DNA from: Pseudomonas fluorescens
Lineage (GTDB): Bacteria; Pseudomonadota; Gammaproteobacteria; Pseudomonadales; Pseudomonadaceae
DNA length: 64,000 nucleotides
NCBI RefSeq assembly: GCF_902497895.1
Contig: NZ_CABVHQ010000005.1
Span: forward strand, 1-64,000
Direction of reading: 5' to 3'
Shown: positions 34,098 through 42,764 of the stretch, in pieces
Layout: every line of letters starts with the position of its first letter
How positions within the stretch are numbered: the stretch's first letter is position 1
Program-made: the position numbers and the translations under genes
The notes under the pieces: generated by a model
Told to the model about the DNA's origin: nothing
Seen by the model: the letters and a program-made list of their open reading frames with translations, nothing else
Database searches by the model: none

Positions 34098-36473
34098 TTA
34101 ATGGGCAAACAACGAATTACCCTTCTGCCCCGCCAATTGCTCCGGTTTGATCAGGAACCGCGCCAGCGCCGGCAACAGCCACAACGCGCCGAACATGTTC
34201 CACAGCAGCATGAAGGTCAGCATCAGACCCATGTCGGCCTGGAATTTGATCGCCGAGAAGATCCAGGTTGCCACGCCGATGGCCAGGCACAGGCCGGTGA
34301 ACAGCACCGCTTTACCGGTGGATTTCAGCGTCTGGTAATAGGCCTCTTGCAGCGGCAGACCGGCGCGCAGGAAGCTTTCGAGGCGGCTATAGATGTAGAT
34401 GCCGTAGTCGACACCGATCCCCACCCCCAGCGCCACCACCGGCAAGGTCGCGACTTTCACGCCGATGCCCATGAAGGCCATCAGGGCGTTGCCGAGCACC
34501 GAGGTCAGTACCAGCGGCAGGACAATGCACAGGGTCGCTGCCCAGGAACGGAAGGTGATCATGCACATGGTCGCTACGCAGATGTACACCAGGATCAGGA
34601 TGATCAGTTCCGACTCCCTGATCACTTCGTTGGTGGCTGCTTCGATCCCGGCATTACCCGCGGCGAGGATGAATTCCAGGCCGTCCTTGTTGTTCTCCTT
34701 GGCAAACTCCTGCACCGCATGCACCGCCCGATCCAGGGTTGCGGCCTTGTGGTCGTTGAGGAACACCAGTACCGGCGCCAGCGAGCAACTGTTGTTGTAC
34801 AGGCCATCGGCGCGAGCAATGGAGTTGTTCAGCACATCCGGGTTGCGCGACAGGGTTTCCCATTTCAGGTTGCCTTCGTTCATGCCCTTGATCATCTGCT
34901 TGGAGACGGTCACCAGGGAAATTGCCGACTGCACGCCTTCGGTGTTCTGCATCTTCCACATCAACTCGTCGATCGGCGCCATGGCTTCGTAGCGCGAGCA
35001 GCCTTCGGACTGGGTCTTGACCATCACCACCAGCACATCGGAGCTGGTGGAATAGTTGCTGATAATGAAGTTGTTGTCCTGGTTATAGCGCGAGTCGGGA
35101 CGCAGTTCCGGCGCGCCTTGATCGAGATCGCCGATCTTCAGGTTCTGGCTGTACCAGAGGCCGCCGCCAAAGGCCACCAGCGCCAGGGCGATCGACACCG
35201 GCGCGACTTTCGGGCTGGCAAAGTTCGACAGCAGGCGCCAGAACGGATGCTCGCGCACCGCGTCTTTCTTGCTGCGCTCGATGGCGCGCCGGCTGATGCC
35301 GACGTAGGAAATCGCTACCGGCAGCAGGATCAGGTTGGTGAACACGATCACTGCCACACCGATGGAAGCACCGATGGCCAGTTCACGGATCACGCCGATG
35401 TCGATGATCAGCAAGGTGATGAAGCCCACCGCATCCGCCAGAATCGCGATCATCCCCGGCAGGAACAGTTGCCGGAAAGTTCGCCGCGCCGCGGTCAGGG
35501 CGTTGTCGGCCTCACCCGACTGCAAGGCGATGCCGTTGATCTTCTGCACGCCGTGGGAAATACCGATGGCGAAGATCAGGAACGGCACCAGCATCGAATA
35601 GGGATCGAGGCCGAAACCGATGGCGTGCATCAGTCCAAGCTGCCAGACCACCGCCACCAGCGTGGTAATCAACACCGCAATGGTGCTGCGAATACACCAG
35701 GTGAACCAGTACAGCAGCACCAGGGTGATGACGAAAGCAATGCCGAAGAACATCACCACCATGATCAGGCCATCGATCAGGTCGCCGACTTTCTTGGCAA
35801 AACCGACGATGTGGATCTGCACGTTGGGGTTCTGCGCTTCGAACTTGTTGCGGATCTTGTCTTCAAGCTCGTGAGAAAACTTCTGATAGTCCAGCGCGAG
35901 CAACTTGCCCTGGTCTTCAGGGTCCGGGTAAGACTCCAGCAACGGGATATCGACGATGCTCGACTTGAAGTCGTTGGCCACCAGCCGACCGACCTGGCCA
36001 GACTTGAGCACGTTGTTGCGCAATTGATCGAGACTGTCGGCCGAGCCGTTGTAGCTCTGGGGAATCACTTCACCCCCGGCGAAGCCTTCCTCGGTCACTT
36101 CGGTCCAGCGAATGCTGGGGCTCCACAGCGACTTTAGCCCGGAACGGTCAACCCCGGAGATGTAGAACACCTCGTCGTTGATCTGCCGCAGGGTCTCCAT
36201 GTACTCCTTGGAGAAGATGTCGCCATCGGTGGCTTCCACCGAGATCCGCACGGTGTTGCCGAGGTTGGCCAGGTCATTGCGGTGCTCGAGCATCTTCACG
36301 ATGAAGGGATGCTCGAGCGGGATCATTTTTTCGAAGCTGGTGGACGGTTTGATCAGCGTGGCCTGCCAGAACAGGAACACACTGACCAGCAGGCAGATGA
36401 CGATCACCGCCGGGCGGTTGTTGAAAATCAGGCGTTCGAGAAACGTCGCCTTGTCTGTTTGATGACTGCTCAT
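34098..36473 (-). CDS. RND superfamily transporter (MMPL-type)
   Basis: 791 residues, inner-membrane exporter of the RND/MMPL group: TM1 near 28-45 (VIVICLLVSVFLFWQ), two large periplasmic loops, and two blocks of five to six TM helices (about 230-400 and 620-780), including the sterol-sensing-like repeat VVALGVGIGVDYGIYIYSRL. It is shorter than drug-efflux RND pumps (~1040) and has no adaptor gene beside it, which fits a lipid or hydrophobic-substrate carrier (inference). It follows the YCF48-type propeller gene by 17 bp and ends at a strong terminator. Confidence 0.9.
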   Translation of the reverse strand: MSSHQTDKATFLERLIFNNRPAVIVICLLVSVFLFWQATLIKPSTSFEKMIPLEHPFIVKMLEHRNDLANLGNTVRISVEATDGDIFSKEYMETLRQINDEVFYISGVDRSGLKSLWSPSIRWTEVTEEGFAGGEVIPQSYNGSADSLDQLRNNVLKSGQVGRLVANDFKSSIVDIPLLESYPDPEDQGKLLALDYQKFSHELEDKIRNKFEAQNPNVQIHIVGFAKKVGDLIDGLIMVVMFFGIAFVITLVLLYWFTWCIRSTIAVLITTLVAVVWQLGLMHAIGFGLDPYSMLVPFLIFAIGISHGVQKINGIALQSGEADNALTAARRTFRQLFLPGMIAILADAVGFITLLIIDIGVIRELAIGASIGVAVIVFTNLILLPVAISYVGISRRAIERSKKDAVREHPFWRLLSNFASPKVAPVSIALALVAFGGGLWYSQNLKIGDLDQGAPELRPDSRYNQDNNFIISNYSTSSDVLVVMVKTQSEGCSRYEAMAPIDELMWKMQNTEGVQSAISLVTVSKQMIKGMNEGNLKWETLSRNPDVLNNSIARADGLYNNSCSLAPVLVFLNDHKAATLDRAVHAVQEFAKENNKDGLEFILAAGNAGIEAATNEVIRESELIILILVYICVATMCMITFRSWAATLCIVLPLVLTSVLGNALMAFMGIGVKVATLPVVALGVGIGVDYGIYIYSRLESFLRAGLPLQEAYYQTLKSTGKAVLFTGLCLAIGVATWIFSAIKFQADMGLMLTFMLLWNMFGALWLLPALARFLIKPEQLAGQKGNSLFAH

Positions 36474-36490
36474 GGAAATCCCCCGCCTTC

Positions 36491-37546
36491 TTATTGTTTG
36501 CCCAGCTCAGCGCCGGTTGGCGTGGTAGCGCGAACGCCGCCCTGTCCTACCAGAATCAAGTTGCCATTGCCCGCTGCCGTGACCGCCGATAAGGAAATGC
36601 GGTCGGGCCGATTGAATACGCTGAAGGTCAAACCGTTGTCGCTGCTGCGCACCACGCTGCCGCCGTTGCCGACGATCACCAGCGAGCCGTCGTCGAGCAG
36701 GGTCGCGCCGGACAGGCCGAACTCCAGTGCGCCACGGGCCGCCTTGAGCTCAACCGGCTCCCAGGTCGTGCCGAAATCAGTGGAACGGAACAGATTGCCG
36801 CGCAAACCGTAGGCCAGCAGCGTGCCGGGCTCGGCGGTGCCGATCACCCCGAACAGCGAGCCCTGGTACGGGCCTTCGAGGCGTTCCCAGGTTTGCCCCC
36901 AATCGGCGGAACGGAACATGCTGCCCTGCTCGCCGACGATAAACAGACCGGAATCCTTGACCGCGGCGATGGCGTTGAGGTGGTACTGGTCTTCGTTGTC
37001 CAGGCGCTCGCTGGCATTTTCCCAGTTCTTTCCGCCATCGGTGGTTTCCAGCAGTGCGCCATAGGCGCCTACGGCAAAGCCGTTGTTGCCATCCTTGAAC
37101 CAGACGTCGAGCAATGGCGCTTCACGGGTCAAGTCTTCGTATTGCTTGGTCCAGGTGCTGCCGCCGTCTTCGCTGGCGAGGATCTGCGCATCATGCCCGA
37201 CCGCCCAGCCATGTTTGGCGTCGACAAAAAACACCGCCGTCAGCAGCTGGCGGGTCGGTACTTTGGCCTGGGTCCAGGTCTTGCCCTGGTCATCGGAACA
37301 GAGAATGTGACCGCGGTCCCCCACGGCCACCAGTCGCGCGCCGGCCTGCACGACATCGAGCATCAGGCCTTTGGCGGACTTCGCGGATTCAATCGAGTAG
37401 ACAGTATCGACCGCCGCCGTGGCAGCGGCCTGGACGGGCGCCGACAGTACGGCGACGCCCAACAGCGAGAGCGCTGTAGCCAGCAACGCGAATCTGCGTA
37501 ACGCCGGCGGGCGGCAAAAACCCACACCCATGACAGGCTCACTCAT
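36491..37546 (-). CDS. Exported YCF48/BNR-repeat propeller protein
   Basis: 351 residues. A basic start and hydrophobic stretch (about 17-40, RRFALLATALSLLGVAVLS) form a signal peptide ending VQA. The rest consists of BNR/YCF48-type repeats with recurring SxDxGxTW units: SDDQGKTWTQ, SEDGGSTWTK, TTDGGKNWEN, SADWGQTWER, STDFGTTWEP. It forms a periplasmic beta-propeller. Being cotranscribed with the RND transporter, it likely serves as its periplasmic partner; such pairs recur in Pseudomonas, often beside DUF1302/DUF1329 genes, which are absent here. Confidence 0.87.
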   Translation of the reverse strand: MSEPVMGVGFCRPPALRRFALLATALSLLGVAVLSAPVQAAATAAVDTVYSIESAKSAKGLMLDVVQAGARLVAVGDRGHILCSDDQGKTWTQAKVPTRQLLTAVFFVDAKHGWAVGHDAQILASEDGGSTWTKQYEDLTREAPLLDVWFKDGNNGFAVGAYGALLETTDGGKNWENASERLDNEDQYHLNAIAAVKDSGLFIVGEQGSMFRSADWGQTWERLEGPYQGSLFGVIGTAEPGTLLAYGLRGNLFRSTDFGTTWEPVELKAARGALEFGLSGATLLDDGSLVIVGNGGSVVRSSDNGLTFSVFNRPDRISLSAVTAAGNGNLILVGQGGVRATTPTGAELGKQ

Positions 37547-37784
37547 AGACCTTCCCCCATTATTATTGTTAGGTCATTCAACCTTTCAGGGCGCCGTTCA
37601 GGGCAGTTCTTTCTGATTTGCCGTTTCGGATCGTTATCCTGAAACCTGCAATCTAGAGCCCCTTCGGAAGCTGGCCTATCCTATCCAGCTTTGGAAAGTC
37701 CTGACAATCGATACGACGTTATGTTTTGTTAACCCGGGGCTTGAGAGTAGTGCCTGAATGGCTAGGTATTCGCTGGATTGATGA

Positions 37785-37809
37785 ATAAAGGCCGTTAAAT
37801 GGCCTTTAT
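37785..37809 (-). terminator. Hairpin terminator candidate beyond pepN
   Basis: ATAAAGGCC/GGCCTTTAT with a 7-base loop; minus-strand reading ends GGCCTTTATT. It would stop read-through from pepN before the next operon. It is 270 bp past the pepN stop, with REP arms in between. Confidence 0.6.
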
Positions 37810-37875
37810 CAAGGAGGTGGGAGGCTGGATGGAGGTTTCGCGGACCCCCGCGACATCATGGCTGTGCACAAACCC

Positions 37876-38046
37876 TGTGGGAGCGGGCTTGCTCGCGATG
37901 GACTCAAGGGCGGCGCGTTTATTCAGACAACACGCGTAATCGTTAACGTCCATCGCGAGCAAGCTCGCTCCTACAGGGGATGTGGGTACATTCGCGAGAG
38001 ACAGGGCAGCTGTCAGGCCGCTTTCGCGAGCAAGCCCGCTCCCACA
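37876..38046. repeat. REPIN (family C) plus extra arm
   Basis: Arms 37876-37902 and 37949-37975 (two mismatches) with a 46-bp spacer that is the reverse complement, with few changes, of the spacer at 15563-15608. A further right arm lies at 38024-38046. Confidence 0.87.
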
Positions 38047-38080
38047 GGGTCCGCTGGACACCTGGGGAGCCAGGACCCAT

Positions 38081-40753
38081 TCAGGCCAAGCTTTTGCTGA
38101 CCACTTCAAAGACGTCGCTGGAAAGCTCACCGGACGCAAGAATCCGCTCCAGCTCGCTCTTCATCAGCGCCTGACGAGCACTGTCGTACTTGCGCCAGCG
38201 AGTCAGCGGCGCCAGTTGCCGCGAAGCGATCTGGGGGTTGAAGCCGTTGAGCTGGATCACCAGATCCGCCAGGAAGCGATAACCGGAGCCATCCGCGGCG
38301 TGGAAGTTGATCAGGTTCTGCCCGGCAAAGGCACCGACCAGGGCGCGGACCTTGTTCGGGTTCTTGATGTTGAACGCCGGGTGCTGCATCAGCGCCTTCA
38401 CTCGCTGCAAGCCGCCTGGCAAACCGCTGCCGGCCTGGACACTGAACCACTGGTCCATGACCAGCGGGTTGTCCTTGAAGTTTTCCGCGAAGGTCGCCAA
38501 GGCCTTGGCCTTCTCTTCGTCGAATGGCGAATTGACCAGCACCGCCAGCGCCGTCAGGCGTTCGGTCATGTTGTCGCAAGCGTCGAACTGCTCCAGGGTC
38601 GCCGCCAGAACTTCCGGCTTGCCGTTGAGCATCAGGTAGGACAGCACAATGTTTTGCAGACTACGCCGGGCAAAGTGCTCGGCTTCGGCGATGTAAGGGG
38701 TGTTTTTCGACAGATCGCGATTGGCCTGGTAACGCAGCCACAAGGCTTCGAACAAGCCGTCGGCCAACTGCGCGCGAGCGAACTCGCGAGCGGCGTGGAT
38801 CGCCTCCACATCGGCCACTTCGCTGATTTCGGTGAGGTAGGCTTCGCTCGGCAGCGAAAGCATTTCCGCGACCATCGCCTGATCCAGCGTCTCGTCCGCC
38901 AACACAGCGCGCAATGCCGTCACCAGACGTTGATCCATCACCAACGCCGTGCCTTGCTGGTGCTGAACGATCAATTCCTGCAGTACCTGCACCGACAATT
39001 GCTGGCCGGCTTCCCAGCGATTGAAGCCATCGTTGTCGTATTGCATCAGGAACATCAACTGGTCGCGATCGTAGGGGAAGCTCAGTTTCACTGGCGCCGA
39101 GAAACCGCGCAGCAGGGAAGGCAATGGCTTTTGCGCGATATCGACGAAGGTGAACGTCTGCTCGGCTTCGGTCACCGAGAGGACCCGCGAGGTGCCCACC
39201 GCGGCGGTCTCACCGGCCAGGCGCAGGGCAATGCCGTCACCCTCGGCGTCCAGCAGGCCGAGTTCGACCGGGATCACGAAGGGCTGTTTCTCAACCTTGT
39301 CCGGGGTCGCCGGGTAGCTCTGACGGAAGGTCAGGCTGTAGGTTTTCGCGGCACTGTCATAGGCCTCGCTGACGGTCAGGCGCGGCGTGCCGGCCTGGCT
39401 GTACCAGCGTTTGAACTGGGTCAGGTCGACACCATTGGCATCTTCCATGGCCTTGATGAAATCGTCACAGGTCACGGCCTGGCCATCATGGCGTGCGAAA
39501 TACAGGTCGCTGCCTTTGCGAAAACCCTCGGCGCCAAGCAAGGTGCGAATCATCCGCACCACTTCCGAGCCCTTCTCGTAGACGGTCAGGGTGTAGAAGT
39601 TGGAGATTTCGATAAAGCTTTCCGGGCGCACGGCGTGAGCCATGGGGCCGGCGTCTTCGGCGAACTGGTGGGTGCGCAGATAAGCCACGTCCTCGATGCG
39701 CTTGACCGTGCGCGAGTTCATGTCCGCAGAGAACTCGGCATCGCGGAACACCGTGAAGCCTTCCTTGAGCGACAGCTGGAACCAGTCGCGACAGGTCACG
39801 CGGTTGCCCGACCAGTTGTGGAAGTACTCGTGGGCGACCACCGCTTCGACCCGCTGGTGCGCAGCGTCGGTGGCGGTTTCGGCACGGGCCAGCACGCAGC
39901 TGGAGTTGAAGATGTTGAGGCCCTTGTTCTCCATGGCGCCCATGTTGAAGTCGTTGACCGCGACGATCATGAAGATATCCAGGTCGTACTCGCGGCCATA
40001 CACCTCTTCGTCCCAGCGCATGGATTTCTTCAGGCTGTTCATTGCGTGCTGGCACTTGTCGATGTTTTCCGGCTCGACATAAATGCGCAGCGCCACCGAG
40101 CGCTCGGTCATGGTGATGAAGGTATCTTCGACGCACCACAGGTCACCGGCCACCAGCGCGAACAGGTAGGCCGGTTTCATGAACGGGTCTTCCCAGGTCG
40201 CCCAATGCCGCCCGTCTTCTTCCGGACCGCTGCCAATCGGGTTGCCGTTGGACAGCAGCACCGGATAGCGATGCTGCTCGGCGATGACCGTGGTGGTGAA
40301 CTTGCTCATCACGTCCGGGCGGTCGAGGTAGTAAGTGATCTTGCGGAAACCTTCAGCCTCGCACTGGGTGCAGAACATGCCGCTGGATTTGTACAGGCCT
40401 TCCAGGGCGGTGTTGGTTTCCGGGTGGATCCTGACGCTGGTGTCGACCGTAAAGGTTTCGCTGGTCGGCTGCAGGGTCAGGTGATGCTCCGTCAACTGAT
40501 AGCCGGTCAACTGGTCATCGGTGGCGCTCAGGTCGCGGTCATCCAGTTGCACCGACAGCAATTCCAGCTGCTGGCCATCGAGCACCAGCGGCGGCAGGCC
40601 CGGGCCACGTTCCGGGTTGCGGCGCATCAGCAGTTGCGCATGGACCAGGCTGTGGTCCTCGAACAACTCGAAGGTCAGGTGCGTCTCGTCGATCAGGTAT
40701 TCAGGCGCCTGATAGTCCTTCAGGTAGATCATCTTCGGTTGTTCGGTGCGCAT
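38081..40753 (-). CDS. pepN: Aminopeptidase N (M1 family)
   Basis: 890 residues, cytosolic zinc aminopeptidase that removes N-terminal residues from peptides. The exopeptidase motif GAMENKGLNIFNSS and zinc site HEYFHNW (H308, E309, H312) with the distal Glu in LSLKEGFTVFRD are intact. The start MRTEQPKMIYLKDYQAPEYL at 40753 has AAGGA 8 nt upstream and matches Pseudomonas PepN. It is the last gene of a six-gene minus-strand run, 12 bp after DUF2797. Confidence 0.96.
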   Translation of the reverse strand: MRTEQPKMIYLKDYQAPEYLIDETHLTFELFEDHSLVHAQLLMRRNPERGPGLPPLVLDGQQLELLSVQLDDRDLSATDDQLTGYQLTEHHLTLQPTSETFTVDTSVRIHPETNTALEGLYKSSGMFCTQCEAEGFRKITYYLDRPDVMSKFTTTVIAEQHRYPVLLSNGNPIGSGPEEDGRHWATWEDPFMKPAYLFALVAGDLWCVEDTFITMTERSVALRIYVEPENIDKCQHAMNSLKKSMRWDEEVYGREYDLDIFMIVAVNDFNMGAMENKGLNIFNSSCVLARAETATDAAHQRVEAVVAHEYFHNWSGNRVTCRDWFQLSLKEGFTVFRDAEFSADMNSRTVKRIEDVAYLRTHQFAEDAGPMAHAVRPESFIEISNFYTLTVYEKGSEVVRMIRTLLGAEGFRKGSDLYFARHDGQAVTCDDFIKAMEDANGVDLTQFKRWYSQAGTPRLTVSEAYDSAAKTYSLTFRQSYPATPDKVEKQPFVIPVELGLLDAEGDGIALRLAGETAAVGTSRVLSVTEAEQTFTFVDIAQKPLPSLLRGFSAPVKLSFPYDRDQLMFLMQYDNDGFNRWEAGQQLSVQVLQELIVQHQQGTALVMDQRLVTALRAVLADETLDQAMVAEMLSLPSEAYLTEISEVADVEAIHAAREFARAQLADGLFEALWLRYQANRDLSKNTPYIAEAEHFARRSLQNIVLSYLMLNGKPEVLAATLEQFDACDNMTERLTALAVLVNSPFDEEKAKALATFAENFKDNPLVMDQWFSVQAGSGLPGGLQRVKALMQHPAFNIKNPNKVRALVGAFAGQNLINFHAADGSGYRFLADLVIQLNGFNPQIASRQLAPLTRWRKYDSARQALMKSELERILASGELSSDVFEVVSKSLA

Positions 40754-40765
40754 GCTGGAGTCCTT

Positions 40766-41596
40766 CTACTGATGCACGGCGAGCTGGTAGGCCGTGTATT
40801 TACGAATATTGATAACGCCGGTATCGAAGATCAGGTACTGGCCCTTGATCCCCATCAGCGTGCCTTCGGCAATCGGATTCTTGTCCAGATTGAAGCTGAC
40901 GATCTTGGCCGGGTACTGCTCGACCGGATAACGGATGTCGATCGGTTCGACGTCATTGATCACCTGCATGGCCTGCAGGCCGAAGCGTTCCTGCAAACCC
41001 GACAGACCGTCGGCACAGCTGTCGAACAGCTGCTGACGAACCTGTTTGAGATCCACCGCCACGGCATCGCCCTTGAGCAAGGCGCGCCAGTTGGTTTTAT
41101 CGGCTACCTGACTGCGAAACAGATCTTCGACGAAACCCGATTGCTGGCGAGTCGAGACCCGCATGATCGGCAACGCCTGGCTGGCGCCCTGGTCGAGCCA
41201 GCGAGTCGGCAGCTGGGTGGCGCGGGTAATCCCGACTTTGACGCCCGAGGAGTTGGCCAGATAGACCACGTGATCGGTCATGCAGAACTGCTCGCCCCAG
41301 GCCGGATCGCGACAGGTACCGGCGTCGTAGTGGCAGCGCTCAGGGCTCATGATGCAGATATCGCACTGGGCCAGCTTGGTCATGCACGGGTAGCAGTAAC
41401 CCTGACTGAAACTGGTTTTGGTCTTGCGCCCGCAATGGGTGCAGTGGATCGCCCCCAGGTACTCGAGGCGCACCGTGGTGCCGATCATTGGATTGACCGG
41501 CACCTCGATGTCGCCCAGACGGAATGCGTACTGAACGGCCGACGCGTCGAGACGCGCCGACATCTTGCTGATTGCACCGCGGCCAATCTCGATCAA
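40766..41596 (-). CDS. DUF2797 protein, zinc-binding, GIY-YIG-like core
   Basis: 276 residues from a TTG start at 41596 that overlaps the upstream DUF1315 stop (TTGA). The start gives the IEIGRGAISKMSARLD beginning usual for the family, and the next ATG would lose 11 residues. Eight or more cysteines in three clusters (CTHCGRKTKTSFSQGYCYPC, CDIC, then RCHYDAGTC) should bind zinc. The stretch VYLANSSGVKVGITR resembles the GIY-YIG nuclease core, so a nucleic-acid role is possible, but no activity is established. It is adjacent to pepN, as I recall for PA3084-PA3083. Confidence 0.85.
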   Translation of the reverse strand: MIEIGRGAISKMSARLDASAVQYAFRLGDIEVPVNPMIGTTVRLEYLGAIHCTHCGRKTKTSFSQGYCYPCMTKLAQCDICIMSPERCHYDAGTCRDPAWGEQFCMTDHVVYLANSSGVKVGITRATQLPTRWLDQGASQALPIMRVSTRQQSGFVEDLFRSQVADKTNWRALLKGDAVAVDLKQVRQQLFDSCADGLSGLQERFGLQAMQVINDVEPIDIRYPVEQYPAKIVSFNLDKNPIAEGTLMGIKGQYLIFDTGVINIRKYTAYQLAVHQ

Positions 41597-41856
41597 TGGG
41601 TGGCGTCCGACTTGAACAGCAGGTTCGGTACCGGTTCCGACTTGGAGCCACAATCCTGCGGGCCGCCCATGTAACCGGTACGCTGATCTTCCGGCAAATT
41701 GTGGATTTCCCAGGCGATCATCGCCTGCAGCGACAGTTCGCGCTGCTCGGCAGTCAGCTTGCCGCCGTCCGACCATTTGCCGATCTCTACCGCCAGCTTC
41801 AGGTTCCGGTAGATATCCGGGGTGATGTTGTTGATCATTTCGTTAAAAGAGGACAT
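41593..41856 (-). CDS. DUF1315 family protein (87 aa)
   Basis: 87 residues, MSSFNEMINNITPDIYRNLK start, with the family phrase KWSDGGKLTAEQRELSLQAMI followed by AWEIHNLPEDQRTGYM. A small soluble protein of unknown function conserved in gammaproteobacteria. It lies 35 bp after the rhomboid gene and overlaps the DUF2797 start by 4 bp. Confidence 0.85.
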   Translation of the reverse strand: MSSFNEMINNITPDIYRNLKLAVEIGKWSDGGKLTAEQRELSLQAMIAWEIHNLPEDQRTGYMGGPQDCGSKSEPVPNLLFKSDATH

Positions 41857-41891
41857 CAGGTTCTCCGCGAACTCTATTCATACGGCAATTT

Positions 41892-42764
41892 TTAGACGGC
41901 CAGTTTACGTCGGCTGAACAAGCCACCCAACAAACCGGTAAAGCATCCGACGAGCAACCCGCCGACATGCGCCGCATTGGCAATTTCACCGAAACCGATC
42001 ATCGAGATCAGCCCGGACATACACAGCAGCAACCACACCAGCATCATCACCAGCACCCCACGGGGCAGGCGATAAGCCGGATTGGGCGACAACAATTGAT
42101 AGATCCAGCAATGCCCGAGCAACCCGTACAGCACTCCTGACAGCCCGCCAAACAAGGTCGGACCGCTGAAATAATATTGCGCGTAATTGGACACCAGGCT
42201 GAACAGCAGTGTCAGGCCCAGCAGGTTGATACTGCCCTGGCGTATTTCGATGCGCCGGCCCAGCTCCCAGTACCACATGCCGTTCATGGCCAGGTGCAGG
42301 AAGCCGAAGTGGATCAGCATCGGCGTCACCAGACGCCACCACTGCCCCGCCGCGAGGCTGTCGGCCAGTGGTGTGAACTGGATGTACTCGCCGATGATGC
42401 GAAATTCGAGGAAGGTCAGCCAGCGCATGATATCAAGGTTGTCGCCGAGCATAGTCACGCCGCCAACAATCAGGCTGAGCAACAGGATCAGCGCGGTCGC
42501 CGGGCTGTGGCGCAATTGCTCGACGAAACCCGGTCGCTGGAATGCGGCCTGGGTGTCGGGAATGTCCAGTTGCTGATCGGGATCGCCGGCAGGGAAACGC
42601 TCATACAGTGAGCGGACATCCTCACTGATCGCGTCCGGCACCCAGAGCACCTGCTCACCGGCTTCTTCGCTGACCCGATGGGGAACCCGCATGCGCTGCA
42701 GCAGTTTGACGAACCCGCTCAGATCGACTGCCAGCGGCAGGCGTAACACCGCGACGGCACTCAT
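41892..42764 (-). CDS. glpG: Rhomboid intramembrane serine protease
   Basis: 290 residues. N-terminal cytoplasmic GlpG-like domain (about 1-75, RVSEEAGEQVLWVPD), then six membrane segments. The catalytic dyad is visible: S209 in GGLSGVLYGLLGH and H266 in NAAHVGGLLVG. The WR motif region (GQWWRLVTPMLIHFGFLHLA) and the oxyanion residues are in place, so it should be active. It overlaps the phosphoesterase stop by 4 bp. Confidence 0.92.
   Translation of the reverse strand: MSAVAVLRLPLAVDLSGFVKLLQRMRVPHRVSEEAGEQVLWVPDAISEDVRSLYERFPAGDPDQQLDIPDTQAAFQRPGFVEQLRHSPATALILLLSLIVGGVTMLGDNLDIMRWLTFLEFRIIGEYIQFTPLADSLAAGQWWRLVTPMLIHFGFLHLAMNGMWYWELGRRIEIRQGSINLLGLTLLFSLVSNYAQYYFSGPTLFGGLSGVLYGLLGHCWIYQLLSPNPAYRLPRGVLVMMLVWLLLCMSGLISMIGFGEIANAAHVGGLLVGCFTGLLGGLFSRRKLAV

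Larger units (their letters stand above)
37547..38080. other. Gap with terminator hairpin and family-C REPs
   Basis: 534 bp between the YCF48 gene start and the pepN end, both minus strand. It holds the promoter region of the YCF48-RND operon (37547-37780), a hairpin at 37785-37809, and REP arms at 37876-38046. Frames through the repeats are not coding. Confidence 0.6.

Noticed and set aside
34101..36137. A 678-codon plus-strand open frame opposite the RND transporter
   Set aside because: His/Gln/Arg-rich antisense translation of hydrophobic helices, with no recognisable domain.
37982..41674. A 1230-codon plus-strand open frame opposite pepN and DUF2797
   Set aside because: The minus-strand genes have complete catalytic motifs; the plus frame has none and starts inside a REP arm.
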